Source of the DNA: Solwaraspora sp. WMMD406
GTDB lineage: Bacteria; Actinomycetota; Actinomycetes; Mycobacteriales; Micromonosporaceae
Reading direction: 5' to 3'
Assembly (NCBI RefSeq): GCF_029626025.1
Contig: NZ_JARUBF010000001.1
Location: 3,224,001 to 3,288,000, forward strand
DNA length: 64,000 nucleotides
The notes beneath the pieces were generated by a model. The model worked only from the letters and a program-made list of their open reading frames with translations, was not told the DNA's origin and searched no databases. Below, piece by piece: positions 17,924 through 26,088 of the stretch (positions within the stretch are counted from its first letter, which is position 1; each line of letters opens with the position of its first letter). The position numbers and the translations under genes are program-made.

Positions 17924-18292
17924 CCGGGGTCGGTGGCGTCCGGTTTGCGCGGTCAAGGTCCGTCTGTGCGGTTCGTCGCGGCGCGGCCGGCGGGTGGCCC
18001 AGACGCCGGGCGCGGGGGAACATCGGCCGGTCGGGTGGCGTTGGATCCTGGCGTTGGACCGAGTAGGCGAACGCCCCGGTGCCAACCGTGGCGCGGAATG
18101 CCGGGCACCGCCGGATGGTTGTATCCGGTGCGCCGGTGAGACCGCCCCCCGCCTGGACCGGCGGGTGCGCGCGGGTCGTAGGCGCCACTCTCTCGACTTC
18201 CTGGTACGTGTTCTGTTCTGTCCCGTTCGTGGCCGGGTGCCGCCCGTGTGGGGTTGGTGTCTGGTTCATTCCCCTCGGAACGGAGATTCGCT
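17924..18292. other. 369-bp intergenic region upstream of the C39-like gene
   Basis: No gene is seen. It must carry the promoter of the downstream secreted protein. From about 18190 the sequence becomes T-rich for this genome (tgttctgttctgtcccgttc) and ends in a good ribosome binding site (ggaacggag) 6 nt before ATG 18293. I could not settle on a -10 box. Confidence 0.45.
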
Positions 18293-18910
18293 ATGAACAC
18301 GATCTTCCGTAAGTCTGTGCTGTCTGTTGCTGGTGTGTTGACCGCTGGTGGTGTGGTGGCCGCTCCCGCCGTGGCGCAGGCGGCGTCGCCGGGTTCCGGT
18401 GATGGTGGTGCGCGTGAGGTGCGGGTGCAGTACGAGGCGCAGCCGAACTTCTACTACTGCGGGCCGGCGGCGACGCGGATCGCGTTGACCGCGCAGGGCC
18501 ATGCTCCGTCGCAGGACGAGGTGGCGGGCAAGCTGGGGACGACCGAGGCCGGGACCGACTCGGCGGAGGAGACGACCCGGGTGCTCAACGAGATGACCGG
18601 TGACGACGAGTACGAGACGACCGCGATCGGCGCGGAGGCCGCGAAGCCGGAGCACGTGGAGAAGCTGAAGGCCGATGTGCGTGCGGCGGTGGACGACGAC
18701 CGGGCCGTGGTGGCGAACATCATGGGTACGGCGACGGACGTCGACGGGGTGGCGCACTCGTACGAGGGTGGGCATTACCTGACGGTGACGGGTTACCGCG
18801 ATGGTGGTGACTCGGTGAAGATCGCTGACCCGTTCTACGAGGGTCAGGAGTACTGGATGGACCTCGACGCGCTGGCCGACTGGGTCGCCGCGCGCGGCTA
18901 CTCCGCCTGA
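18293..18910 (+). CDS. Secreted C39-like cysteine peptidase family protein
   Basis: A 205-aa exported protein. Residues 1-31 are a Sec signal peptide (Arg/Lys at 6-7, hydrophobic core, cleavage near AQA-AS). The mature part has the papain-like C39 arrangement: Cys56 in FYYCGPAATR, His161 in GGHYLTVTGY and Asp179 in IADPFYEG, with the usual Gln missing from view. Such proteins occur widely in actinomycetes as extracellular proteins of unknown substrate. ATG 18293 is preceded by ggaacggag. Codon use at the 5' end is unusual for the window, with many T-ending codons (gct, ggt, tct, gtt) against the near-total C/G of the neighbours. The gene is closed by a strong terminator. Confidence 0.85.
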   Translation: MNTIFRKSVLSVAGVLTAGGVVAAPAVAQAASPGSGDGGAREVRVQYEAQPNFYYCGPAATRIALTAQGHAPSQDEVAGKLGTTEAGTDSAEETTRVLNEMTGDDEYETTAIGAEAAKPEHVEKLKADVRAAVDDDRAVVANIMGTATDVDGVAHSYEGGHYLTVTGYRDGGDSVKIADPFYEGQEYWMDLDALADWVAARGYSA

Positions 18911-18935
18911 CGCTACCGGACGTCTGACAACGACT

Positions 18936-18971
18936 GTCGGCCGGGTTCCCCGTACGGGGAACCCGGCCGAC
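18936..18971 (+). terminator. Terminator of the C39-like gene
   Basis: A perfect 16-bp inverted repeat (gtcggccgggttcccc and its complement) around a gtac loop begins 26 nt after the stop codon. It is followed by only three T residues. Stem length and position make a terminator very likely. Confidence 0.8.
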
Positions 18972-19047
18972 GCGTTTGCGGATCCCGGCGGGATCCCGGT
19001 GCGGCTCGCGGTGCCGGTGACGTTGCGTTTTTGTCGGCGGCAGGGTG

Positions 19048-19080
19048 TACTGTGAGAAGTGGTTAGAACGGGTGTTCGAT
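19048..19080 (+). promoter_or_regulatory. SOS promoter with LexA box
   Basis: A -10-like TACTGT (19048-19053) is followed directly by ttagaacgggtgttcgat (19063-19080), which contains GAAC-n4-GTTC, the core of the actinobacterial LexA operator (TCGAAC-n4-GTTCGA). The operator would overlap the transcription start, as expected for repression. It lies upstream of the HEPN-imuA'-imuB-dnaE2 gene set, known DNA-damage genes. Confidence 0.78.
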
Positions 19081-19303
19081 AAGGGTGCTGACGCTGGTTG
19101 GGTCCGCCGGTCAGCGACAGACCCGCCTTCGGACAGCCCGTCCTGGCCAGCCGGGAGGAGCGATTCGCGGCGCGAGTCCCGGCAGTGCGGCGCCGCGAGC
19201 CGCACACCCAGGGCACTGGACTTTCGCGGGTCCAGCGCCACAAGGCAGGACCGTTGCCCGCCGCCCCCGACCCCCGGGCGGCGGGCAACGGACCCCGCCA
19301 GCA

Positions 19304-19352
19304 TCGCCGGTGCGGATGCGGTGTGGGGAAGCATCCGTATCCGCACCGGCGA
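19304..19352 (+). other. Long RNA hairpin in the 5' leader of the SOS genes
   Basis: tcgccggtgcggat (19304-19317) is perfectly complementary to 19339-19352, and the stem continues inward with a G-U pair and three more pairs, leaving a loop of about 13 nt. It lies between the LexA box and the first start codon, about 65 nt before it. There is no T tract after it. It could be an attenuator, a protective 5' structure or a chance repeat. Confidence 0.55.
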
Positions 19353-19416
19353 CGCCCCGCCCGACGTCTTCCTCCGTGGGCGGCACCCGACAGGTGACAC
19401 GCGCGGAGGAGAACCC

Positions 19417-19869
19417 ATGCCGACCAGCCCGAGCCCGCAGGCGCCCCTGGTGCCGGCGCACCTGCTGCCCAACCGGACTCCGGCCCAGCTGCTCGCTCTC
19501 GCCCGGCACGGGCTGACCGAAGCGGCCGACACCCGCCCCGACGGGCTGCGCTACGCGGCAGCCCACCTGGCCGCCCTGCGGGCCGCCGCCGCGATGCTCG
19601 CCGCCCGCGCCCGGCCGGCACCGACCCGCCGCCACCGGGTCACCAGCGTCTGGGCCCTGCTGATGATGGTCGCCCCCGAGCTGGGGGAGTGGGCCACCTT
19701 TTTCGCCACCGGTGCCAGCAAACGGGCCGCCGCCGAGGCCGGCATCCCCCGGGTGGTGACCGCCCGCGAGGCCGACGACCTGCTGCGCGCCGCCGAGCAG
19801 TTCGTCTCCCTGGTCGAAGACACCCTCGGGGTGGCCCATCAACCCGCCCTCGACGGGTTGGCCGCCTGA
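19417..19869 (+). CDS. SAV_6107-type HEPN-domain protein
   Basis: A 150-aa helical protein starting at ATG 19417 behind cgcggaggag. It matches the HEPN family named after Streptomyces SAV_6107, which sits next to imuA'/dnaE2 in many actinomycetes: an N-terminal helix with LLALARHGLTEA, RYAAAHLAALRAAAAMLAAR, then a conserved HRVTSVWALLMMVAPELGEW block, and a C-terminal TAREADDLLRAAEQF helix. The Rx4-6H catalytic motif of nuclease HEPN domains is not evident, so it may be a non-catalytic partner. It is the first gene after the LexA box, 205 bp before imuA', and is probably induced with the mutasome genes. A longer ORF starting at 19045 reads through non-coding leader. Confidence 0.82.
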   Translation: MPTSPSPQAPLVPAHLLPNRTPAQLLALARHGLTEAADTRPDGLRYAAAHLAALRAAAAMLAARARPAPTRRHRVTSVWALLMMVAPELGEWATFFATGASKRAAAEAGIPRVVTAREADDLLRAAEQFVSLVEDTLGVAHQPALDGLAA

Positions 19870-20074
19870 CCAACTGACGCGATCCGCGATCCGCGACGAT
19901 CCGCCATCGGCGACGATCCGAATCCGCGAGCCTGGATTCGGATCCGGACGCGCGTGACGATCGCGCGGCGCGACTCACCTGGCGTGACACCCCCGCCGCC
20001 GGCATCCGTGGTGCCGGCGGCGGACGACGCACGCGTACCACGACAGACGAGAACACTCGGGGGAGGCAGCAGAG

Positions 20075-20920
20075 ATGGCGGGGCGCATGGTGGCCGGGAC
20101 GGCGGCGTTGGCGGCGGTCGCCGCCGGCCTGGTCCGCCCCGCGAGCGCCCTGGCCGGGGCGGCCGTCGCGGCGCACCCCGCCGACACCGCGTCAGCCCCC
20201 GACACCGCGTCAGCCCCCGACGCCGCGCCGGCCTCCGGTATCGACCAGGCGTTGCCGGTGCCGGCCGCGTTGGCCAGCCTGCTCCCCGGGCGCGGCCTGC
20301 GCCGGGGCTCCACCGTCAACGTACTGCCGCACCGGTCGGCCCGGCTCGGTGCCACCTCCCTGCTGCTGGCCCTGCTCGCCGAGGCGTCCCGGGCAGGCCT
20401 GTGGTGCGCCGTCGTCGGAGTGCCGGCGCTGGGCGCGGGTGCCGCCGCCGAGCTGGGCATCGCCCTGGACCGGCTGGCGCTGGTGCCCTACCCCGGCCCG
20501 GACTGGCCGACGGTGGTCGCCGCGCTGATCGACGGCGTGGACGTGGTGGTCGTCGCCGCCCCCGCCGCCGTGACACCGCAGGTCACCGGTCGGCTCGCCG
20601 CCCGAGCCCGGCAGCGGGGCTGCGTGCTGGTGCCGTGCGGCCGGTGGGACGCCGCCGACGTCACCCTGCAGGTGGTACGCGGCCGATGGGAAGGGCTCGG
20701 GGCGGGCCGGGGTCGGCTGCGTCGCCGGGAGATGGTGATCGCGGCCCGGGGCCGGGGCGCGATGAGCCGACCCCGCGAGCTACGGGTCTGGCTACCCGGT
20801 GGCAGCGGCCCTGCGGTAGGCGTCACCGCGCCGTCGGACGTCACCGCGCCAGCGGCCACCGTCGAGCCGTCGCCGCGCCGGTCGGGCCGGCCCGAGCTGA
20901 CCGTGGTGCGGGCGAGATGA
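20075..20920 (+). CDS. imuA: ImuA' mutasome accessory protein (RecA-like)
   Basis: A 281-aa protein of the actinobacterial ImuA' type, a RecA-fold relative needed with ImuB and DnaE2 for damage-induced mutagenesis. The core has VPAALASLLPGRGLRRGSTV, the equivalent of the RecA substrate loop before a degenerate Walker A (GATSLLLALLAEASRAG), then GLWCAVVGVPALGAGAAAEL, DRLALVPYPGPDWPTVVAAL and GVDVVVVAAP (Walker B-like). The N-terminal 50 residues are Ala-rich and include a small repeat (DTASAP). The start is ATG 20075 after gggggaggcag. The stop overlaps the imuB start (ATGA), so both are made together. Confidence 0.85.
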   Translation: MAGRMVAGTAALAAVAAGLVRPASALAGAAVAAHPADTASAPDTASAPDAAPASGIDQALPVPAALASLLPGRGLRRGSTVNVLPHRSARLGATSLLLALLAEASRAGLWCAVVGVPALGAGAAAELGIALDRLALVPYPGPDWPTVVAALIDGVDVVVVAAPAAVTPQVTGRLAARARQRGCVLVPCGRWDAADVTLQVVRGRWEGLGAGRGRLRRREMVIAARGRGAMSRPRELRVWLPGGSGPAVGVTAPSDVTAPAATVEPSPRRSGRPELTVVRAR

Positions 20921-22455
20921 GCCGCACCGACCGGTCCGCCACCCGGGCCATGGTGGTCTGGTGCCCGGACTGGCCGGTGACCGCCGCCGAGATCGTCGAC
21001 GGGGTGCCGGCCACCGCGCCGGTGGCGGTGCTGCACGCCAACCGGGTGATCGCCTGTTCGGACACCGCCCGAGCCGACGGCGTACACCCGGGACTGCGCC
21101 GCCGGGAGGCACAGAGCCGCTGCCCCGGGCTCACCGTGATCGACCACGACCCGTCCCGCGACGCGCGGGCGTTCGAACCGGTCGTCACCGCCGTCGAGCA
21201 GATCGTCGCCGGCGTCGAGGTGCTCCGCGCCGGGGCGTGCGTGGTCGTCGCCCGTGGCCCGGCCCGCTACTTCGGCGGCGAGGACCGGGCGGCCGAGCAG
21301 ATCGTCGAACACGTCGCGCAGAACTGCGAGGTCGAATGCCAGGTCGGCGTCGCCGACGGCAGCTTCGCCGCCGGGCTTGCCGCCCGTACCGGCCGGATCG
21401 TCGCCCCCGGCGCCAGCGCGGCGTTCCTGGCCGACCTGCCGCTACGGGTGCTCGGCCGACCCGAGCTGACCGACCTGCTGCGCCGGCTCGGCCTACGGAC
21501 CCTCGGCGACTTCGCCGCCCTGCCGGCCGGTGACGTGCTCGCCCGGTTCGGTCCGGACGCCGCCCTGGCCCACCGGCTGGCCGCCGGCCGCGACGAGCAG
21601 CCGTTCACCCCGCGCCGACCGCCACCGGACCTGGCCGTCACCGCCGACTACGACGACCCGCTCGACCGGGTCGACGTGGCGGCGTTCGCCGCCCGCGCCC
21701 TGGCCGAGCAACTCCACGACCGGCTCGCCGGACACGGCCTGGCCTGCACCCGGCTCGGCATCGACGCGGTCACCGGGCACGGCCAGGAACTGCACCGCGT
21801 CTGGCGGCACGACGGCGTACTCACCGCCGCCGCGATCGCAGACCGGCTGCGCTGGCAGCTCGACGGCTGGCTGACCGGCGCCACCGCCCGACGGCCCGGC
21901 ACCGGCGACGCCGCGCTACCGCCGGCACCGACCGCCGGGATCATCCGGCTACGGCTGATCCCCGACGGGGTGCTCGCACAGGCCGCGCTGCAGCCCGGCC
22001 TGTGGGGGGAGACCGGTGAGGAACGGGCCCGCGCGCATCGGGCGCTCAGCCGGGTGCAGGGCCTGCTCGGGCCGGAATCGGTGGTGACCGCCGTGCCCGG
22101 CGGCGGCCGGTCCCCGGTCGACCAGGTCCGCTTCGTCCCGTGGGGTGACGAACGGGTGCCGGCCCGCCCCGGCGCACCGCCCTGGCCGGGCCGGCTGCCG
22201 CCGCCGGCCCCGGCGATCGTGCTACCCGCGCCGCTGCCCGCCGAGGTGTACGACGCGACCGGTGCCCCCGTCACCGTCGACGCCCGGCTGGTGCTCAGCG
22301 CCGTACCGGCCCGGCTGGCCGTCGACTCCGCCGCCCCCGTCAACGTCACCGGCTGGGCCGGCCCGTGGCCGATCGACGAACGCTGGTGGCACCGGCCGAG
22401 GCACGCCGGCGGGCCCGGTTCCAGGTCGCCCTGGCCGACGGCAGCGCCCTGCTGA
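20917..22455 (+). CDS. imuB: ImuB, Y-family polymerase-like protein; 3' end frameshifted
   Basis: Catalytically inactive Y-family DNA polymerase homologue that links DnaE2 and the beta clamp in SOS mutagenesis. Starting at ATG 20917 (ATGA overlap with imuA') the frame encodes 512 aa. The palm residues that hold metal in active Y-family enzymes are replaced (AMVVWCPDWPV), as usual for ImuB. Helix-hairpin-helix (LLRRLGLRTLGDFAALPAG) and little-finger regions follow. The expected C-terminus is not in this frame: after GWAGPWPIDERWWHR the frame continues for 21 unrelated residues, while the conserved tail is read in the next frame up to 22502. One missing base near 22393-22397 explains this. It is either a sequence error in a G/C run or a recent mutation. 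Confidence 0.88.
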   Translation: MSRTDRSATRAMVVWCPDWPVTAAEIVDGVPATAPVAVLHANRVIACSDTARADGVHPGLRRREAQSRCPGLTVIDHDPSRDARAFEPVVTAVEQIVAGVEVLRAGACVVVARGPARYFGGEDRAAEQIVEHVAQNCEVECQVGVADGSFAAGLAARTGRIVAPGASAAFLADLPLRVLGRPELTDLLRRLGLRTLGDFAALPAGDVLARFGPDAALAHRLAAGRDEQPFTPRRPPPDLAVTADYDDPLDRVDVAAFAARALAEQLHDRLAGHGLACTRLGIDAVTGHGQELHRVWRHDGVLTAAAIADRLRWQLDGWLTGATARRPGTGDAALPPAPTAGIIRLRLIPDGVLAQAALQPGLWGETGEERARAHRALSRVQGLLGPESVVTAVPGGGRSPVDQVRFVPWGDERVPARPGAPPWPGRLPPPAPAIVLPAPLPAEVYDATGAPVTVDARLVLSAVPARLAVDSAAPVNVTGWAGPWPIDERWWHRPRHAGGPGSRSPWPTAAPC

Positions 22456-22502
22456 TCGCCCGCGCCGACGGGCGCTGGGTGGTGGAGGCCATCTATGACT
22501 AG
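22396..22502 (+). other. Displaced C-terminal coding of imuB after a 1-base frameshift
   Basis: Read from about 22396 in the shifted frame, the sequence encodes an Arg/Ala-rich stretch, RARFQVALADGSALLIARAD and GRWVVEAIYD, ending at TAG 22500-22502. This is the conserved closing segment of ImuB proteins. Inserting one G into caccggccgag would join it to the main frame and give a product of about 528 aa. Confidence 0.85.
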
Positions 22503-22664
22503 CGCGTACCGGGCTGTGAGCCACCGGGCCGAGGCCACCTGGGTGGGCATTGTCTCGCCAGCGCTGATCCTGCTCGGGGATCACGATCCTCCGAGGGGAT
22601 CAGCGCCGGCGGGACATTCGGTTCGGCGTTCGTCGGTGCGGGCAACTGCCGCCGAGGTACGTCG

Positions 22665-25600
22665 ATGAGCTTTCACAACCCGGACATGCCCTGGTCCGAG
22701 CTGGAGCGGACGCTGTCCGGCCGACGGTCGGACGGGCGGCAGGCGGACGACCAGCGGTCGGACGGGCAGCGGTCGGCCGCGCCGCAGCCAGCCGCACCGT
22801 CGGCCGTGCCGCCGGACGCCGCCGGGGGCGGGCCGGTCACGCCGTACGCCGAACTGCACTGCCACAGCAACTTCAGCTTCCTCGACGGGGCCAGCCACCC
22901 GGAGGAACTGGTCGAGGAAGCGGTCCGGCTGGGGCTGACCGCGCTGGCCGTCACCGACCACGACGGTTTCTACGGGGTGGTCCGGTTCGCCGAGGCGGCC
23001 GCCGCCCACGGGCTGCCGACGGTGTTCGGCGCCGAGCTGTCCCTCGGCGCGCAGACCGTGACCGCCCAGCGGGGCAAGGCGGGGGACCGGCGGGCGGTGC
23101 CGCGTACCGGGGACCCGGATCCGGCCGGTCGGCACCTGCTGGCACTGGCCCGTGGCCCGGCCGGGTACGCCCGGCTGGCCCGCGTCATCTCCCGGGCGCA
23201 GCTGCGCGGCGGGGAGAAGGGCCGACCCGACTACGGCACCCTGGAGCAGGTCGCCGCCGAGTTGCGCGACCACGTACTGGTGCTCACCGGGTGCCGCAAA
23301 GGGCCGGTGCCGGCGGCACTGCGTACCGGCGGAGCGGCCGCCGCCGACGCGGAGCTGGACCGGCTGGTGGCGCTGTTCGGCGCGGACGGCGTCGCGGTCG
23401 AGCTGACCGACCACGGGCATCCGGACGACGGCGACCGCAACGACGCTCTCGCCGCGCTGGCCCGCGCCCGGGGTCTGCCGACGGTGGCCAGCGGCAACGT
23501 GCACTACGCCGCGCCGGCCCGGCACCGGATGGCCGCCGTGCTGGCCGCGATCCGGGCCCGGCGCGGCCTGGACGACATCGACGGCTGGCTGCCCGCCGCC
23601 GGCACCGCCCACCTGCGCTCCGGGGCCGAGATGGCGGCCCGGTTCGCCGACTACCCGGATGCGGTGGCCCGGGCCGCCGGCTACGGCGCCGAGCTGGCCT
23701 TCGACCTGCAGCTGGTCGCCCCCCGGTTGCCGGACCACCCGGTGCCGGCCGGGCACACCGAGATGAGCTGGCTGCGGGAGCTGACCTGGCGGGGCGCGCT
23801 GGACCGCTACGGCCCGCGCGAGGCGCACCCGGAGGCGTATCGGCAGCTCGACCACGAACTCGACATGATCGACAAGCTGGACTTCCCCGGCTACTTCCTG
23901 GTCGTGCACGACATCGTGGCGTTCTGCCGGGAACAGGACATCTACTGCCAGGGGCGGGGGTCGGCGGCCAACTCGGCGGTCTGCTACGCGCTGCGGATCA
24001 CCAACGTCGACGCGGTCCGCCACCGACTGCTGTTCGAGCGGTTCCTCGCCCCGGAACGCGACGGCCCGCCCGACATCGACGTCGACATCGAGTCCGGCCG
24101 CCGCGAGGAGGTCATCCAGTACGTGTACCGCCGCTACGGGCGGGAACACACCGCCCAGGTGGCCAACGTGATCTCGTACCGGCCCCGGTCGGCGGTGCGC
24201 GACGTGGCCCGCGCGTTCGGGTTCTCACCCGGCCAGCAGGACGCCTGGAGCAAACAGATCGACCACTACGGCGCGGTCGCGACGGCTGGTGCGGACATCC
24301 CGGCGCAGGTGGTGGCGTACGCCGACGAACTGCAGACCTTCCCCCGGCACCTGGGCATCCACTCCGGCGGGATGGTGATCTGCGACCGGCCGGTGATCGA
24401 GGTCTGCCCGGTGGAGTGGGCCCGGATGCCGGGGCGCACCGTGCTGCAGTGGGACAAGGACGACTGCGCCAGCGTCGGCCTGGTCAAGTTCGACCTGCTC
24501 GGCCTGGGCATGCTGACCGCGCTGCACGACGCGCACGACCTGATCGGCTCCGAACTGGACCTGGGCGCCATGTCGCTGGACGACCCCGAGGTGTACGCGA
24601 TGCTGTGCCGGGCCGACTCGGTCGGGGTGTTCCAGGTGGAGAGCCGCGCGCAGATGGCCACCCTGCCCCGGCTGAAACCGACCTGCTTCTACGACCTGGT
24701 CGTCGAGGTGGCGTTGATCCGGCCCGGCCCGATCCAGGGCGGCTCGGTGCACCCGTACATCCGGCGGCGCAACGGCCAGGAGCCGGTGACCTACCCGCAT
24801 CCGCTGATGCGCAACGCGCTGGAGAAGACCCTCGGGGTGCCGCTGTTCCAGGAACAGCTGATGCAGCTGGCGATCGACCTGGCCGGCTTCGACGCCGCCG
24901 GCGCCGACCAGCTACGCCGGGCGATGGGGTCGAAACGCTCGGCGCAGCGGATGGCCGCCATCCGCGACCGGCTGTACGCCGGGATGGCCGGCCGGGGCAT
25001 CACCGGTGACCTGGCCGACGACCTTTACCTGAAGCTGAGCGCGTTCGCCAGCTTCGGCTTTCCGGAGAGCCACGCGATGAGCTTCGCCTACCTGGTGTAC
25101 GCCAGCGCCTGGCTCAAGCGCTACCACCCGGCCCCGTTCCTGGCCGCGTTGCTCAGCGCCCAGCCGATGGGGTTCTACTCGCCGCAGACCCTGGTCGACG
25201 ACGCCCGCCGGCACGGGGTACGGGTGCACCGGCCGGACGTCAACGCCAGCGGCGCGGCCGCCACCCTGGTCGTCGACGCCCGTACCCGGTGGGGTGGCGC
25301 GCCGGGGGAGCCGCCGCACCGGTGGGGGGTCGGCGGCCCGCAAGTGCGCCTCGGCCTGTCGGCGGTACGGAGCATCGGTGACGACCTGGCCGAGCGGATC
25401 GAGGCCGAGCGGTCCGGGCACGGGCCGTACCGGGACATGCCGGACCTGGCCCGCCGGGTCGGACTGACCGCCGCCCAGCTGGAGGCCCTGGCCACCGCCG
25501 ACGCGTTCGCCTGTTTCGGGCTGACCCGTCGGCAGGCGCTCTGGGCGGCCGGCGCCGCCGCGCAGGAACGCGCCGACCGGCTGCCCGGGGTCGCGTCGAC

Positions 25601-26045
25601 CGCCGGGGGCACCGCGCCGACCCTGCCCGGTCTGGACCAGGTCGACGCGTTGATGGCCGACGTGTGGGCCACCGGGCTGTCGCCGGACACCCACCCGGTG
25701 CGGTTCGTCCGGGACCGGCTGGCCGCCGCCGGGGCGGTGCCGATCGCCGAGCTGGGCCGGGTCGACGCCGGCACCCGGATTCGGGTCGGCGGCATCGTCA
25801 CCCACCGGCAGCGCCCGGCGACTGCCGGTGGGGTGACGTTCGTCAATCTGGAGGACGAGACCGGGATGCTCAACGTGACCTGCTCACCCGGGCTGTGGCA
25901 GCGCTACCGAACGGTGGCCCGGTCCAGCGCCGCCCTGCTGGTACGGGGCCGGCTGGAGAAAGCCGAAGGGGTGCTCAACCTGGTCGCCGACCGGCTGGAC
26001 GCGGTCACCACCCCGGTCAGCCCGGCGTCCCGGGACTTCCGCTGA
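22665..26045 (+). CDS. dnaE2: DnaE2, error-prone DNA polymerase III alpha subunit
   Basis: C-family polymerase for translesion synthesis (1,126 aa). The N-terminal PHP domain begins near residue 60 (YAELHCHSNFSFLDG, LAVTDHDGFYG). The polymerase core has GRGSAANSAVCYALRITNVD and PDIDVDIE with the catalytic Asp pair at residues 470/472-474, followed by HTAQVANVISYRPRSAVRD. The helix-hairpin-helix region lies at about 905-965, and an OB-fold (RIRVGGIVTHRQRPATAGG) near the end. Like other DnaE2 and unlike DnaE1, it lacks a long C-terminal tail. Residues 20-50 are a low-complexity Asp/Gln/Arg repeat. ATG 22665 follows gccgagg. The gap to imuB is 162 bp. It should be SOS-induced together with imuA'/imuB. 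Confidence 0.95.
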   Translation: MSFHNPDMPWSELERTLSGRRSDGRQADDQRSDGQRSAAPQPAAPSAVPPDAAGGGPVTPYAELHCHSNFSFLDGASHPEELVEEAVRLGLTALAVTDHDGFYGVVRFAEAAAAHGLPTVFGAELSLGAQTVTAQRGKAGDRRAVPRTGDPDPAGRHLLALARGPAGYARLARVISRAQLRGGEKGRPDYGTLEQVAAELRDHVLVLTGCRKGPVPAALRTGGAAAADAELDRLVALFGADGVAVELTDHGHPDDGDRNDALAALARARGLPTVASGNVHYAAPARHRMAAVLAAIRARRGLDDIDGWLPAAGTAHLRSGAEMAARFADYPDAVARAAGYGAELAFDLQLVAPRLPDHPVPAGHTEMSWLRELTWRGALDRYGPREAHPEAYRQLDHELDMIDKLDFPGYFLVVHDIVAFCREQDIYCQGRGSAANSAVCYALRITNVDAVRHRLLFERFLAPERDGPPDIDVDIESGRREEVIQYVYRRYGREHTAQVANVISYRPRSAVRDVARAFGFSPGQQDAWSKQIDHYGAVATAGADIPAQVVAYADELQTFPRHLGIHSGGMVICDRPVIEVCPVEWARMPGRTVLQWDKDDCASVGLVKFDLLGLGMLTALHDAHDLIGSELDLGAMSLDDPEVYAMLCRADSVGVFQVESRAQMATLPRLKPTCFYDLVVEVALIRPGPIQGGSVHPYIRRRNGQEPVTYPHPLMRNALEKTLGVPLFQEQLMQLAIDLAGFDAAGADQLRRAMGSKRSAQRMAAIRDRLYAGMAGRGITGDLADDLYLKLSAFASFGFPESHAMSFAYLVYASAWLKRYHPAPFLAALLSAQPMGFYSPQTLVDDARRHGVRVHRPDVNASGAAATLVVDARTRWGGAPGEPPHRWGVGGPQVRLGLSAVRSIGDDLAERIEAERSGHGPYRDMPDLARRVGLTAAQLEALATADAFACFGLTRRQALWAAGAAAQERADRLPGVASTAGGTAPTLPGLDQVDALMADVWATGLSPDTHPVRFVRDRLAAAGAVPIAELGRVDAGTRIRVGGIVTHRQRPATAGGVTFVNLEDETGMLNVTCSPGLWQRYRTVARSSAALLVRGRLEKAEGVLNLVADRLDAVTTPVSPASRDFR

Positions 26046-26078
26046 TGAATACCCGGCCGCTGATGAATACCCGGCCGC
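26043..26078 (+). repeat. 18-bp perfect tandem duplication covering the dnaE2 stop codon
   Basis: The unit tgatgaatacccggccgc occurs twice in direct succession (26043-26060 and 26061-26078). The first TGA is the dnaE2 stop codon. The repeat lies in the 43-bp gap before the convergent membrane-protein gene. Confidence 0.9.
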
Positions 26079-26088
26079 TGCCGCGCGA

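Noticed and set aside
13967-18085. A 1,372-codon open frame on the minus strand
   Set aside because: It is antisense to the HEAT-like and lipoprotein genes; long shadow frames are expected at this GC content. Its composition (Gly/Arg/Gln/Val-rich) and third-position pattern are not those of a protein gene.
19045-19416. Coding extension of the HEPN protein to 19045
   Set aside because: It would place the LexA box and the long hairpin inside the gene; codon bias is poor and ATG 19417 has a good ribosome binding site.
22503-22664. A small gene between imuB and dnaE2
   Set aside because: No frame with coding bias; only a partial gatcc/ggatc inverted repeat is seen.
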